Positions 24,398-35,283 of a DNA stretch of 64,000 bases are shown here, one piece after another. The position numbers were made by a program, and so were the translations under genes. Under the pieces are notes generated by a model. It made no database searches and was not told the origin of the DNA. It was given only the letters and a program-made list of their open reading frames with translations. The stretch's first letter is position 1. Each line of letters begins with the position of its first letter. Origin of the DNA: Dolomedes plantarius (lineage: Eukaryota > Arthropoda > Arachnida > Araneae > Dolomedidae); assembly GCA_907164885.2 (NCBI GenBank), contig OU015497.1, positions 72,525,898 to 72,589,897 of the forward strand, given 5' to 3'.

Positions 24398-24747
24398 GTT
24401 TCATTATCGAGGCATTTTTTAAAGACAACGATTCTGTAACTGCGACACAAAGGGCATTTAAGGCGTGCTTCGGGCTCTATGCAACTGATGCAGTTCCTAA
24501 CCGAAAAATAACCCTGAGTTGGGTTTCAAACGTGAGAGCAAGTGGGTCTGCATTACAAAGAAAACCAAGTGTTACATTAGAACACCTGAAAATGTGCAAA
24601 GAGTCTGTGAGTCTGTTATTCGTGAGGAAGTTGTCGCCATTCCCTCAGAAATGATCAACAGAGAGAGGAAAAACTTTAGAGAACGGCTTCGACAGTGCAT
24701 CGCAAATAAGAGGTGCCACCTGAGTAATGCTATTTTCAAAATCTAGT
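24398..24747 (+). pseudogene. Mariner-superfamily transposase, internally deleted
   Basis: In one frame, from about 24398, the sequence reads EAFFKDNDSVTATQRAFKAC and goes on through WVSNVRASGSALQRKPS, the N-terminal DNA-binding region of mariner-like transposases. A frame change then gives IRTPENVQRVCESVIR. This joins directly to a C-terminal-like segment (IPSEMINRERKNFRERLRQC...IFKI-stop). The whole catalytic core is absent. I did not find terminal repeats. Family recognition is from memory. Confidence 0.7.
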
Positions 24748-25389
24748 GGGAAAAACTAGATTGTTAGTGCTTTTGGAAAATGTAAAACTTTTTCCTGTGA
24801 ATTGTTTTGTTCGTTTTTTATTATCCTTTGAAATGTAGGAGTTCATTTTACTGCACTCTGTAAAGATCCAAGGCACGAACTTGCCTAGGAAAAAAAAGGT
24901 AAGGGCGTATCTTGCCGTTATTTATTGCTTGTTTTTCTCTACAACGATGTTGGGGTATGTGCAAATAACCTGTATTCTGATGATTCTTTAGCTATTTGAA
25001 ATTCTTGAATTGAACAAAGATTTGCTGAGTTATGCATTTTCCCCGTTTCGGGTCCTGAAAGAACAAGCGAAGAGGGAAAAAAAAACCCCAGAAAATACAT
25101 AAAACTGGCGAAATTTTTGTTTACTCATTCAAATTTATTTCAGTGATAAAAGTAGTGAAGAACAGTCTAATATGTCAGTCTAGAAATCGCGACAAAAGAA
25201 AATTTTCCAACCAAATTAAAGGAAGAAAAATTGCACTTTAATATTATTGCAAGTTATTCTATCTGGTAGTTGAAGACTTTATGTATTTTTTGAAATACAT
25301 AAAATCTTACTTTAAATACTTCAAAATATATGACCTACCCAAAGAAGTACATCTCACATTTCTCCCCCCCCCAAAAAAAAAATGATTAG

Positions 25390-25700
25390 TTAACAGTCAC
25401 CGACAGCCATATTCTCAGCTATTTTAAATTGAAATGTGTCCTCGCCTTGGTTGACTGCCAACTTTGTCAAGAACGAATCCCAATTTTCAATTTCATTGTC
25501 AGAATCTCTAACACCAAAAAGATCGTCTTCAGATTCTAAGGAGATTTTACTCGCCACTGTTTTTTCTTCTTAGTTTTTTTTTTAGATATGTGTAATTCAT
25601 GTTTCTTTTGTTCACTTCTCCCCATAATTTTAAAATCTCCTTCAATCTTTCAAGGTGCTCTTTTTCCCTTTTGGTTACTAATGGGTTTTGTTTAATAATG
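25390..25700 (-). pseudogene. Frameshifted acidic/lysine-rich coding remnant, unrecognised
   Basis: On the minus strand a lysine/glutamate-rich helical segment (PLVTKREKEHLERLKEILKL) passes, after a frame change near 25560, into an acidic stretch (KISLESEDDLFGVRDSDNEI). It ends at a TAA at 25390-25392. The composition is protein-like over about 100 codons and unlike the flanks. It may be the end of a multi-copy transposon-associated protein, but I cannot name it. Alternatively it is a host exon with a sequencing or real frameshift. Confidence 0.4.
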
Positions 25701-26047
25701 AAACATTCATTTATAGTACAAAAATATTGACACATCTGCATTATCAATAGTACAATGAAGTACAGGGGTTTTATGCAGGTGCAAAGGCTCATAGACATGG
25801 TCTAGATGGGGCTGGACCAAGTTAAGACTAGTAACAACAACCGCAACACAATGAAATATGAAATGAAAATATAAATAAAGAAAATAATACTTTAAATCAA
25901 GGGTGAAGTGCTTACCAGTTAGCACTAGCCTCACAACTGCATCTGCACTTCCCTTTTGTGGGATAAAAGCAAAAAACTTTAAGACTTAACAGCATAGGGA
26001 AAACCAGGGTTTAACGTTTAAAAATTAAGGAATAGAAAATAATATTA

Positions 26048-27010
26048 CAGTTAACCCTCTTATAACGCGATTAATTCGTACCGCGTTATAAGAAACTCAG
26101 AATTAATGTAAATCACAATAATTCGTACCACGTACGTTATATGGAAACCGGGATATAAGAAACTTAAAATTAGTGTAAATCAGAATAATTCGTACGACGT
26201 TATATAGAAACTGCATACCATGTTTTATGGAAACCGCGTCATAATAAACTCAGAATCAGTACAAAACAGAATAATTCGTACGATGGTATATGGAAACCGC
26301 GTTATAGGAAACTCAGAATAATTCGTACGACGTTATATGGAAACCGCATACCATGTTTTATGGAAACCACGTAATAAGAAACTCAGAATTAGTGTAAATA
26401 ACAATAATTCGTACGACGTTATATGGAAACCGTGATATAAGAAACTCAACATTAGTGTAAATCAGAATAATTCGTATGACGTTATATGGAAACCGCATAC
26501 CATGTTTTATGGAAACCGCGTCATAAACTCAGAATCTGTGTAAATCACAATAATTCGTACGACCTTATATGGAAACCATGATATAAGAAACTCAAAATTA
26601 GTGTAATCCAGAATAGTTCGTATGACGTTATATGGAAACCGCATACCATGTTTTATGGAAACCGCGTCATAAACTCAGAATCTGTGTAAATCACAATAAT
26701 TCGTACGACATTATATGGAAACCGTGTTATAAGAAACTCAAAATTAGTGTAAATCAGAATAATTCGTACGACGTTATATGGAAACTGCATACCATGTTTT
26801 AGGGAAACCGCGTCATAAGAAACTCAGAATTAGTACAAAACAGAATAATTCGTACGACGGTATATGGAAACCGCGTTATAGGAAACTCAGAATGATTCGT
26901 ACGACGTTATATGGAAACCGCATACCATGTTTATGGAAACCACGTTATAAGAAACTCAGAATTAGTACAAAACAGAATATTTCGTACCACGTTATATGGA
27001 AACCACTTTA
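26048..27010. repeat. Tandem array of amplified pogo-type terminal repeats
   Basis: Starts after TA with CAGTTAACCCTCTTATAACG. It then repeats variants of TATATGGAAACCG, AAGAAACTCA and AATAATTCGTACGACG. CATACCATGTTT marks each larger unit, at 26214, 26347, 26496, 26642, 26788 and 26921, spaced 133 or 146-149 bp and made of about 70-bp subunits. The subunits are clearly derived from the terminal-repeat sequence. Open frames here are artefacts. Confidence 0.85.
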
Positions 27011-27267
27011 AGTGAAACTTAGAAGTAAGTACATATGTACATATAAATCAGGCTGATTCGTTTTAATTTATATAAACTACATCTTTAGAGAAGCATGTTA
27101 TGATGAATACGGTTATGAAATGTAATTTATACTATAGGGAGACTTCTAGCTAATTACTTTCCTATGTAGAGAAATAACGTTATAACAGTGTCGTAGTGTC
27201 CAATAATGCTACGCATGCAGTGCATGCCTTGAATAAATATTATGAATAAAATTATTAATTAAGATTA

Positions 27268-27467
27268 CAGTCAACCCTTCTATAACGTGATTATTTCGTA
27301 CCGCGTTATAAGAAAATCAGAATTAGCGTAAATCAGATTAATTAGTGCCTCGTTATACGGAATCCGCATTTTAAGGATACCGCATTATAGTAGGGCCGTA
27401 GCAGTTTTTGCTCCGTGTAATATGAAAACCGCGTACTGAGAGTACCGCGCTATAGGAGGATTTGCTG
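27268..27467. mobile_element. 200-bp pogo-like MITE, CAGTCAACCCTTCTATAACG type
   Basis: Inverted ends CAGTCAACCCTTCTATAACG and the complement of CAGCAAATCCTCCTATAGCG, flanked by TA on both sides. It is the complete small relative of the tandem array at 26048-27010. Confidence 0.75.
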
Positions 27468-27830
27468 TATTCAACAGCAATATCAAAGGTATTAACTTAC
27501 CACAGAAACGTCTTGAATGAGCGTCAAGTAAGGTGGATGATCTTTGTTAACGACTCTCACACACATCTCACTAGTACAAGAGAAATAATTTTTTTGTGAC
27601 CACTTTACAACCAATCCTGTATGTTATGCCTAGGACTAACGCATTTCAGTGCCTAGTTCTGCAGGAAATGCATTAAATGCGTCTGCAGGAAATGCGGACT
27701 GCAGGATTTACTGTATTAAACAACACCAAAGGTGTTAACTTACCACAAAAACGTCTTGAATGAGCTTCAAATAAGGTGGAGGATCTTTGCTAAATACTTT
27801 TACACGCATCTCACTAGTGCAACCTGTCGC
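27440..27830 (-). repeat. Duplicated block carrying an exon-like ORF
   Basis: 27469-27590 and 27712-27829 are diverged copies spaced about 243 bp apart. On the minus strand each encodes the same short frame, TSEM-x-V-x-V-x2-KD-x-PPYL-x-LIQDV-x-V. Each frame ends exactly at GTG|GTAAGT, a strong splice donor. Neither copy has an indel or stop. Differences between the two are mostly amino-acid replacing. I do not recognise the protein. These could be duplicated exons of a host gene or a transposon exon carried along by the neighbouring pogo-like end. Confidence 0.45.
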
Positions 27831-28124
27831 TGACAAATCTACTGCCGTGTACACTAATGGCGGCTGGTGCACTTAAAATCTGTACTGGTTGCAATGTCCT
27901 CCAAGTTCTCAAAATTACCCCTGGAGGTGCGGGGTCAAGTGTTCTGGTATCGTCACTTGACTCGGTTCAAAATTACGGGACTTGTCCTTTGACCGAGTCG
28001 GACTCCGACCCTTATGGTGCTAGTCAAAACAAGAGCCACACCTTGATCACCCATAGCCTTTGGGATTTTATCTGCTGTTGCTGTCGGTCAAGTGGCATAA
28101 GCAACAACAGCAACAACAACAACG
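27825..28124 (+). mobile_element. tRNA-derived SINE family 1, copy A (5' truncated)
   Basis: Shares its body (CTAATGGCGGCTGGTGCAC, CTTGACTCGGTTCAAAATTA, GAGTCGGACTCCGACC) and its CAACAA-repeat 3' tail with the minus-strand copy at 39883-40246. The tRNA-like head is missing. The 191-codon frame starting at 27857 is just this SINE read through into the next Tc1. Confidence 0.85.
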
Positions 28125-28236
28125 TAAGATTTCCAACTTGGGGCATGCTTGAGAGAATTTTAGTTTGTTTTCAGTTTTTAAATATTAAATCAAAGTGGAA
28201 AGAATATCAAGATCATGTTAAATTTAAGTTCATATA

Positions 28237-29653
28237 CACTGCTGGCCACCCAAATTGCAACACCAAGAAAGACAAGAGATATCACAACAAAATTTATTTT
28301 GTAGATAACATGTTGACCAAGTATCAAATGATTAAATTTATAGACTTCTGTGAAGTGTGGTTCCTGCCAAAATCAGTAGCCAGAGTAGCCGTCATTGTTG
28401 GAGATCACTGCTGCCACATGCCTCGGCATTGATTCAAAGAGACTTTGGATGAGTTCTTGGGGGTACAGCAGACCAAGCAGCTTCCACACGTTGCCAAAGT
28501 TGATCTGCTGTGGCAGCTGGGGATGGAATCTGGGTCAATCGTAGAGCAAACATGGACCACATGTTTTCTATCGGCGAAAGATCCGGAGAGCGAGGCGGCC
28601 AGGGAAGCAATTCAATCTGGCGATTGACGAAGAACCGTTGGACAATGCGTGCCACGTGTTGTCGCGCATTATACTGTTGAAATATGGCTGTGGGCAAGCC
28701 CTGAAGGTAAGGAAGGACAACTGGCTCCAACACCTCGGAGATGTAGCGCTGGCTGTTTAAAGTACCGGCAATGCGTACTAGAGGTGTGCGAGAGTGATAT
28801 CCAATACCACCCCATACCATAATACCCGGTGCAGGACCAGTGTGGCGGTGCATAACGCAGCTGTTCAGCATCCTCTCTTCACGGTGTCTCCAGACTCGAA
28901 TGCGACCATCGTGGTGTTGCAGACAGAAGCGTGACTCGTCAGTAAAGACAATTTTATTTCATTCTGCCGTCCACATCCTTCTGTCATCGCACCATTGGCG
29001 GCGGAGACGTCTGTGGTTCTGCGTGAAGGGTAGACAAAGCAATGGACGTCTTGCGGACAGACCACTCTGCTGTAAACGGCTTCGAATGGTACGCGCAGAC
29101 ACTGGATGATGCGTTACAGACTGCATGTGCTGTGCTATGGTTCGTGATGTGACTGAGCGATCCATCACTGCCATGCGCACAATTTGCCTGTCATCACGTG
29201 AAGTGGTGCGCTGAGATGGATGTGAGGTGGATGTGACACGCCGGTCCGTCGTACCCTCCTGCATCCAACGATCACATATCCGCATTACAGTTGTTTGTGT
29301 TTCGTCCAACACGACTACCGATTTCCCTGAAAGATAATCCACAATCTCGGTAGGCCACTATCCTTCCTCTGTCGAACTCGGATACTTGATCAAAAGATGA
29401 TCGCTGTTTTCGACGAGGCATAATTGATCGTTTTTTTGAAAAAACCACAAGAAAAACGCAATTGCCGAACTTGAAATCGTCGAAATCTCCAAGCCTAAAA
29501 TAGCGCTTTGAAGTGGTGCCACAGGCGCGCGTGATGTGCGTCTGCGCTGAAATTCTAATCATTTGCATATCTCACCTCCGCTAATGCATGTTGTAAATTT
29601 CATGTTATTTGCAAGTTTCCTTCAGGTTGTTGCATTTACAGTGGCCAGCAGTG
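28237..29653 (-). mobile_element. Tc1-like transposon, family A copy 2
   Basis: Same terminal repeats as 4652-6059 (CACTGCTGGCCAC at 28237; the complement ends at 29653), with perfect TA on both sides. It is highly similar to copy 1 throughout. Confidence 0.95.
28373..29421 (-). pseudogene. Tc1-family transposase, two frameshifts and a nonsense codon
   Basis: Same protein as the pseudogene at 4787-5827. Starting at the ATG at 29421, lesions are a one-base insertion in the GRNQTTVM region near 29297 and a Trp-to-stop change (TGA) just before the first catalytic motif near 28960. An extra C in the CCCC run near 28470 shifts the C-terminus. The QNARPH-region Asp also reads Tyr (QQYNARQH against QQDNARPH in copy 1), which would itself destroy activity. 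These lesions differ from those in copy 1, so the copies decayed independently. Confidence 0.92.
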
Positions 29654-29978
29654 TAAATACTTTCTACATTGCTGACTTTATTTTTACTGGACTTTATTTT
29701 TACTGGAAGATATCAGTAACAAACACCAGAATAGCGTATATTTATACAGTTTCAAAAATAACAATTGTGTTCTATAACGGTAATACGCTAGCGTATTACA
29801 ATGGAAATCGCTAATAGAGATTTGTTTAATTTAATGTGAGATTTGCAATGGATGCTTAGGGAACAGACGTTTGATATCAAGCTTAACAGTTGTGGGCGTG
29901 AGGGTAGCTGATTCATACTCAGGAATGAATGCATCGATTTGTGTAACGATCTGTCAGGAGTGAGGGTTATTAATTTAA

Positions 29979-30678
29979 GGTGGTCGGGGACACATTTAAA
30001 AATTTTTTTTTATTTATTGAGTTAAAATTTTGAATTTTTTTGTGATGGTTAACCATATAATTTGCAAACAAAATCACATCATAAAACTTCTTATAAAGTT
30101 TTAAAAAATTTTAAAACTTAAAATTTTTAATAAAAGTGGGGTTATTTAAAATCATTATAACTCGGAATATTATTTGTCAAATTTCAAATTTTTTCCTTTA
30201 ATTAAACAGAAATATATAAGTTTTAATTTCGATCCACTATTTTTAAAAATATTAATTAAAAAAAATTAAAAATATTTAGATGAAAAATTACAAAAAAAAT
30301 TTATGTAACTTATTTTTAAAAAATCATATTTTCAAAAGTAAATATTTTTTTTCAAATTTGCTGAATTAAAATTAAAGTAAAGTAGTTAAAAAAGACATGT
30401 TACAAGTTTCAACCATTTATCTTCAACAGTTCTTGACTTATAACAATTTAAAGATGAGAAATGGGGAAAAAACCCATCATGCAGTAAAACGCACTTACAG
30501 GTTTAAACAACGATTGGCTACTATTAGAATGTTGCAAAAGAAAAATAAACAATTTCTCCTGTTCTAATTAAGACAGAAACATTATTTAAACGTCATTTTA
30601 AGCGTAAAAGAACACAAAAATTTTTAATGCAATAAATTTTTTTTCGGAAATTTGAACAATTTTGTGTCCTGGACACCC
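29979..30678. mobile_element. 700-bp TTAA MITE, copy A
   Basis: Flanked by TTAA on both sides (29975-29978 and 30679-30682). The ends pair as GGTGGTCGGGGACACA and the complement of GGGTGTCCAGGACACA. It is very AT-rich and noncoding. It has the same length and about the same sequence as 50472-51171. The TTAA target suggests a piggyBac-type origin. Confidence 0.85.
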
Positions 30679-30965
30679 TTAACTTAATATTTAATTTAAG
30701 TGGGCCAAACTACTATTTCTTTTAGACCCCAACAAAATATCGCGGCCCCCTATAGTGCTGCGGCACACTGGTTGGGAATCCTTGCTTTAGAAATTATGTG
30801 AGTACTACGCATTTGCTCCGACTTCCCTTATATTTTTTAAAAAGCGTCACGATTTATGTTAAGTTAATACGAAGAATGAAATTTTCGATTTTTAAGTTAT
30901 ATGATCTGCCCTTGTCAAACAAATAAACATTTGATAAAGTCGGAAATATTTTTTTAAGTAAAATA

Positions 30966-31510
30966 CAGGGTGTCCGGGCTAAAGGTATCCAAAAGTTATG
31001 GCTTAATTTTGCAGAATTACCCATTAGAATTAAAAAAAATTATTTAAATAGAAAGAATATTTCATCAAGTTTTAATATCAATCATAGATTTCGATCATAG
31101 TATTATAGATTTCGATGTGTGCACATTTTGTAGCACGACAAACGTCTAAATGGTAATCCAGTTCTCTCCAAGTGTTTCGCAGCATATCAGGAGTTATTAC
31201 ACGAATTGTTTCAATGATACGCTTCTTCAACTCATCCACAGTTTCAATTTTTTGTTTATACACAACGGATTTAATGAATCCCCAAGCAAAAACGTCTAAT
31301 AACGCCTGATATGCTACGAAACACTTGGAGAGAACTGGATTACTATTTAGACGTCAGTCATGCTACTAAAGGTGCCCACATCGAAATCTATGATTCATAT
31401 TAAAACTTGGTGAGATGTTCTTTCTATTTAAATAAATATTTTTAAATTCTAATGGGTAGCTCCGTAAAAATAAGTCATAACTTTTGGATAACTTTAGCCC
31501 GGACACCCTG
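30966..31510 (-). mobile_element. Fold-back mariner-superfamily element, 545 bp
   Basis: Bounded by CAGGGTGTCCGGGCTAAAG and its complement, with TA on both sides. The left arm (30966-31200) and right arm (about 31296-31510) are inverted copies of each other and both contain the transposase C-terminal codons. Only about 95 bp of unpaired sequence lies between them. The left arm has an extra segment of about 20 bp. It has the same architecture as 13342-14731 but belongs to a different family. Confidence 0.88.
31078..31290 (-). pseudogene. C-terminal fragment of a mariner-superfamily transposase
   Basis: Minus-strand frame FAWGFIKSVVYKQKIETVDE, then ITPDMLRNTWRELDYHLDVC, ending AHIEIY... at 31078. 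WGFIKSVVY...VDELKKRI...LDVCRATKGAHIE is the usual end of this transposase group, as I remember it. A second copy of PDMLRNTWRELDY...GAHIEIYD is encoded on the plus strand at about 31305-31401, in the right arm. Confidence 0.8.
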
Positions 31511-31834
31511 TATTTCTTGAATTATTTAACAAAAACTGTATTTCAAGCGACAAACGAAATATGAAATAAAATTTTCTTACAAGTAACAGCCAATATCCTC
31601 TTCTATTTGACTATAAAAACCAATAGTCTCCAAACTACGTGGCGGTAGTATAGCGTTTTGGTCATGGCATTTAAGCTGAGACGTAAGTATTTGAGATGTA
31701 AAACAGAATAAACAGACATCCTTCTTTAATTTGCCTATAAGCAGCCATATCCATGCCTATCTTTTTTCCTGACGACTCGCTTTCTAATTTATAGCTACTG
31801 ACCAGGTGCTACTATGACGAACAGCTGTTGATCG

Positions 31835-31905
31835 GCGCTCGAACCCGGGTTTCAAGACTTCGAACCGGTATTACCATCTGAATTATCCAGACGATATGAT
31901 AAACT
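31835..31905 (-). mobile_element. tRNA-like SINE head fragment
   Basis: Reading the minus strand, TGGATAATTCAGATGGTA (A-box-like) is followed about 30 bp later by GGGTTCGAGCGCC (B-box-like). No cloverleaf can be closed, so this is a SINE remnant rather than a tRNA gene. Confidence 0.35.
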
Positions 31906-32085
31906 GTTATTTTTTACTAAATCTACACAACGTTTTTCAACTATGATAGGGCATACTCATTAACGGTTTATAATTTTGTCTATAATTGTTTTTGTTTGTA
32001 ATAAACTGTCCTTTTTTACTAAATCTACACAACGTTTTTAAGCTATGATAGGGCATACTTATTTATGGTTTATAATTTTTCTATT
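31901..32085. repeat. 102-bp tandem duplication
   Basis: TTTTTTACTAAATCTACACA, ATGATAGGGCATACT and GGTTTATAATTTT repeat with a period of 102 bp. There are two units. Confidence 0.75.
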
Positions 32086-32087
32086 CT

Positions 32088-32185
32088 GGGGTTCAGTGCT
32101 ACTTTACGACTCTCTAGCGAACCGAAATCCCTTTTCTGTGAAACCAGTGTTCTCCCAATTGAGCAACAAGGGCAGTGCGAGGTAT
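32088..32185 (-). mobile_element. tRNA-like SINE head fragment
   Basis: On the minus strand TTGCTCAATTGGGAGAACA (A-box-like) and GGTTCGCTAGAG (B-box-like) occur at tRNA spacing, next to an ATA/ATT-rich stretch. The acceptor stem does not pair convincingly. Confidence 0.4.
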
Positions 32186-33040
32186 TATTATTATTTTTAA
32201 ATCCTTTTTTCTATCAACTTATAAACAGCATGAATCATATTTCCCAAATACCCCCCTCGTGGAATGCACGCTATATGATTTGCATTGCGTAGTGCAATTA
32301 TCACGAATGTGCTTGCATTTTTATCAACATTTGAATTATTATACATGCAAAATAGCTAGTTTTAGGAGATGCGATTTCTTATTGAAAATCGCTACATCAC
32401 TGTGCCCGATTGAATAAAACTGATTCTCCCCTTCACTTCAAACCGCAATAGTTATAGGAAAATTTTAAATCTCAATGCACGACTTCGAAAACACCTCTAA
32501 CTACCTTATCACGACCCCCCCCCTCCCCCCTTCCCCAGAGGATAGAACTGAACGCCATTTAATTTATTCTGTGCTGTTTAACCTTTAAAATTACTTTTAC
32601 TTCGATCTTGCAAATAACATCAGGTTAAGTTCGATGCTGATCATATACAATTCATTTAGAATACCGGGAAACAGCTCTGCTATTTATATCCGTTGCAGCG
32701 ATTTCCCCGCGCCGATTTATCGAATTATTCAGGTGCAAGAAGGTTATGTCGTCAGAATGAAAACATTTAATGGATTTCGATGATGTCTTCTAGCTTAAAA
32801 TTTTGATGATTCTCGATTCGATAAATATGCACAGTGTTTTTAAAATATTAGTTATGTAAAAGGTGGCTTTAATTTAAGATTTTTGAAATAACAAATGTTG
32901 GATACATGCAAATTTGAATGGATATAAACAAAAATTCAATGAATATTCCTGTGAGATGGGAGAAATGAAGATGTTCCGCAAAACGAATCCTAAAAGTGTT
33001 TGCATTTTATTTATTCCCAGTACAATAATTTGAAATTGAG
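32186..33040. other. No gene recognised
   Basis: AT-rich with a C-rich patch near 32515-32535. Short frames at 32065-32292 and 32175-32417 look fortuitous. Confidence 0.5.
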
Positions 33041-33262
33041 TTATTTTTCATTTACACTTAAAGGTATGACATTATTAAGTCTGTTATTTGCGTAATAATG
33101 AATTTTCTCGTGGACAAAAGCCGAATCAGTACCTTTTCTCGTATGGACACCCTTCAGGTTGAGATGCATTGATGTTGCGAGGATGTAAAATTTATGTCCA
33201 GTTTCATGTATTAATTCATCCATTTCCTCCAACGTCACAGGATGCGTCACAAGATGATGGTC
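33041..33262 (-). other. Possible coding exon truncated at a TTAA MITE
   Basis: A minus-strand frame of about 73 codons (DHHLVTHPVTLEEMDELIHE..., ending at 33041) has balanced, protein-like composition. It begins exactly at the TTAA where the MITE 33267-33974 is inserted; the TTAA itself reads as a stop in this frame. I do not recognise the protein. It could be an exon entered by splicing, or chance. Confidence 0.25.
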
Positions 33263-33266
33263 TTAA

Positions 33267-33974
33267 GGGAACGGTGAACCTTTATTTAAGTTAATCTCGT
33301 AGTTGTAATACTGATTGTGTTATTGTAAATAATATATATATTTCTGTAGATTATTAATACCAAAATAATTTTTTTCAAGTAAAAAATCATTTATGAAGCT
33401 TCTACAAAGTAATTTATAATGGGTAAGTGTAGTAATAAATTTTAAATCTGTATTTCTCAAACCAGATTTTTCAAGGTTTTTAGATTTTTTAAATGCTCCA
33501 TGCTACTTAATTTTTCTTCAAAATTCATGAAAATGATAAGGAAGAATTCTGATGCTGTTTACAAAAAAACCGGGTATGCATTTTATAATTCTACTTCATT
33601 AAGATAATTAAATTTGATTTATAGCTCTCCAAAAGGCAAAATTTTGATGAAAATCGGGATGGAATTCAGAAAAAAATCTCTCAAAAATTAACTATTCAAG
33701 GGTTTAAATAATTGATACCCAGATTTGCTTGTTATACAGTTTAAAGAGATTAAAATGCAAAATCGAGGAAATATCTCAAAAATTAAGTAGGAAGAATCAT
33801 TTTAAAATTTTGCTTATAAATTTCAAATTTTTTAAAAAATCTTAAAATTATAATGAGATTGGAAATTTCTTTTAAGGTATTATATTTATTTATAGAAAAA
33901 TGTGAATATGTACAAAATTTCGTATCTCTATGATGAAAAGTAAAAAAAAGTAAATTTTAATGTCCACCGTTCTC
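33267..33974. mobile_element. 708-bp TTAA MITE, copy C
   Basis: TTAA on both sides (33263-33266, 33975-33978), with ends GGGAACGGTGAAC and the complement of GAGAACGGTGGAC. The AT-rich noncoding interior differs from copies A and B. The termini are related to copy D at 47383. Confidence 0.8.
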
Positions 33975-34044
33975 TTAAGCAAGCAAACACACAAATATCC
34001 CCATATATGATTTATTGAAAGGCATTCACAATGAAACTTGTTAA

Positions 34045-34284
34045 TCCTTTCAGGGGCAACAATCCCTATCGTTTGCACGGGGCAGATTTTCCCCCGATTT
34101 TTTTAACCTAAAGAATCTTGAAAAAAAATCCAATTAATGTTGCAAAATGTTTTTACTTCTTTAAACTGATGACAGATGGCAGTACTAACCATTTTTCTGC
34201 TCATTTAACTGGAATAAATTGAATGCAAGTGAAAAAAGACTAGATTTAGGCGTTTGCACTGTGAAAACGGCTCCCCTCAAAGGG
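34045..34284. mobile_element. 240-bp piggyBac-like MITE
   Basis: TTAA on both sides, with inverted ends TCCTTTCAGGGGC and the complement of CCCTTTGAGGGGAGC. A TTAA target plus a CCCTTTG terminus is the classical piggyBac signature. Confidence 0.8.
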
Positions 34285-34288
34285 TTAA

Positions 34289-35283
34289 CTTATTAACTGT
34301 GGTAGCTCATGGGTAGACCATTTATAACTGCATATAGAAAGTAAATGATTAAAAATTAAAAATTGTTGTTACACATTAGAGCTGCAACTACCAATCATTG
34401 AAAAGAACAATTGTAGACTGCTAAGAAAAATGAAAAAAAATCACAATTGAAGTAAAGCAGCGTCGTTGAAAATTAAAGAAAAAATAAACAGTATATGCAA
34501 AGTGATATCCTCATTTGATAGCTTCAAAATAAAAGTCTCCTTATAAAACACTTCTTAATATCACCTCTTTTCCTTTATTTTCCTTTAGTTTGCTTCTAGG
34601 TGTTAATTTTTATAACAATCTCCAGTTAACATTGTTTCTTTCACACAAAGAATCTCGGATACCCGAGATTTCCCCAGTCACGATATCTAAATTTCCTGCC
34701 AGGTATCTCAGCATCAGGTAGCTAAACACACCTTCTCCAGAAAATAAAATCATAAGTAAGACCCTCACTTTAACTGGTTTCTCAAATATCTCCTTTCCCT
34801 CGTGCTAATCCCGCGAAAACTAAATTTTACTCCTAGGAGCTGTCATTCTATGTGTAAGGATTAGATGCATCGTTTCCAGCAATCTTCATTCTATGTGCTT
34901 CATTTTAATTTGCAAAACTTTTTTAAAACATGGGACATGAAAGGAATACGCCAATCAAAATATCAGGGAAATAAAACCTACGCCAAGTCCCCAAAAAAGG
35001 GGGACTTTGTCCGTACGCGCATTCTGCGATCATCGACGCAGGTGGGCATGTGCTAATTTAATGAGAGTAGAACAGGCCTGCGCAGCAAACAGCTCTCTCT
35101 GTGCCTTTCGAAGCCTCGTGTGAATATGCATAATATTAAAAATAAAAAAAAATACGGTATATTATTTTGAGATCTATAATATTGTGAAATAAATATATAA
35201 GAAATGAATATTAATGTTTATTTAATTTTTAAAATAACCAGTAAATTAAGCACAAATAGCAATAAGATGCAATTATTTTGCAT
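34289..35283. other. No gene recognised
   Basis: AT-rich. A GC-richer patch at 34985-35110 with a 63-codon frame (34865-35056) has no recognisable domain. Confidence 0.45.

Noticed and set aside
24187..24450. 87-codon minus-strand frame
   Set aside because: It lies antisense to the 5' region of a mariner-like transposase pseudogene and has no recognisable domain.
26048..27010. CRISPR-like repeat array
   Set aside because: The repeated units are contiguous and derived from a transposon end, with no unique spacers of constant size; the sequence is eukaryotic.
27857..28432. 191-codon plus-strand frame
   Set aside because: It is SINE family 1 sequence read through spacer into the end of a Tc1 element; frames of the same kind appear antisense in other SINE copies.
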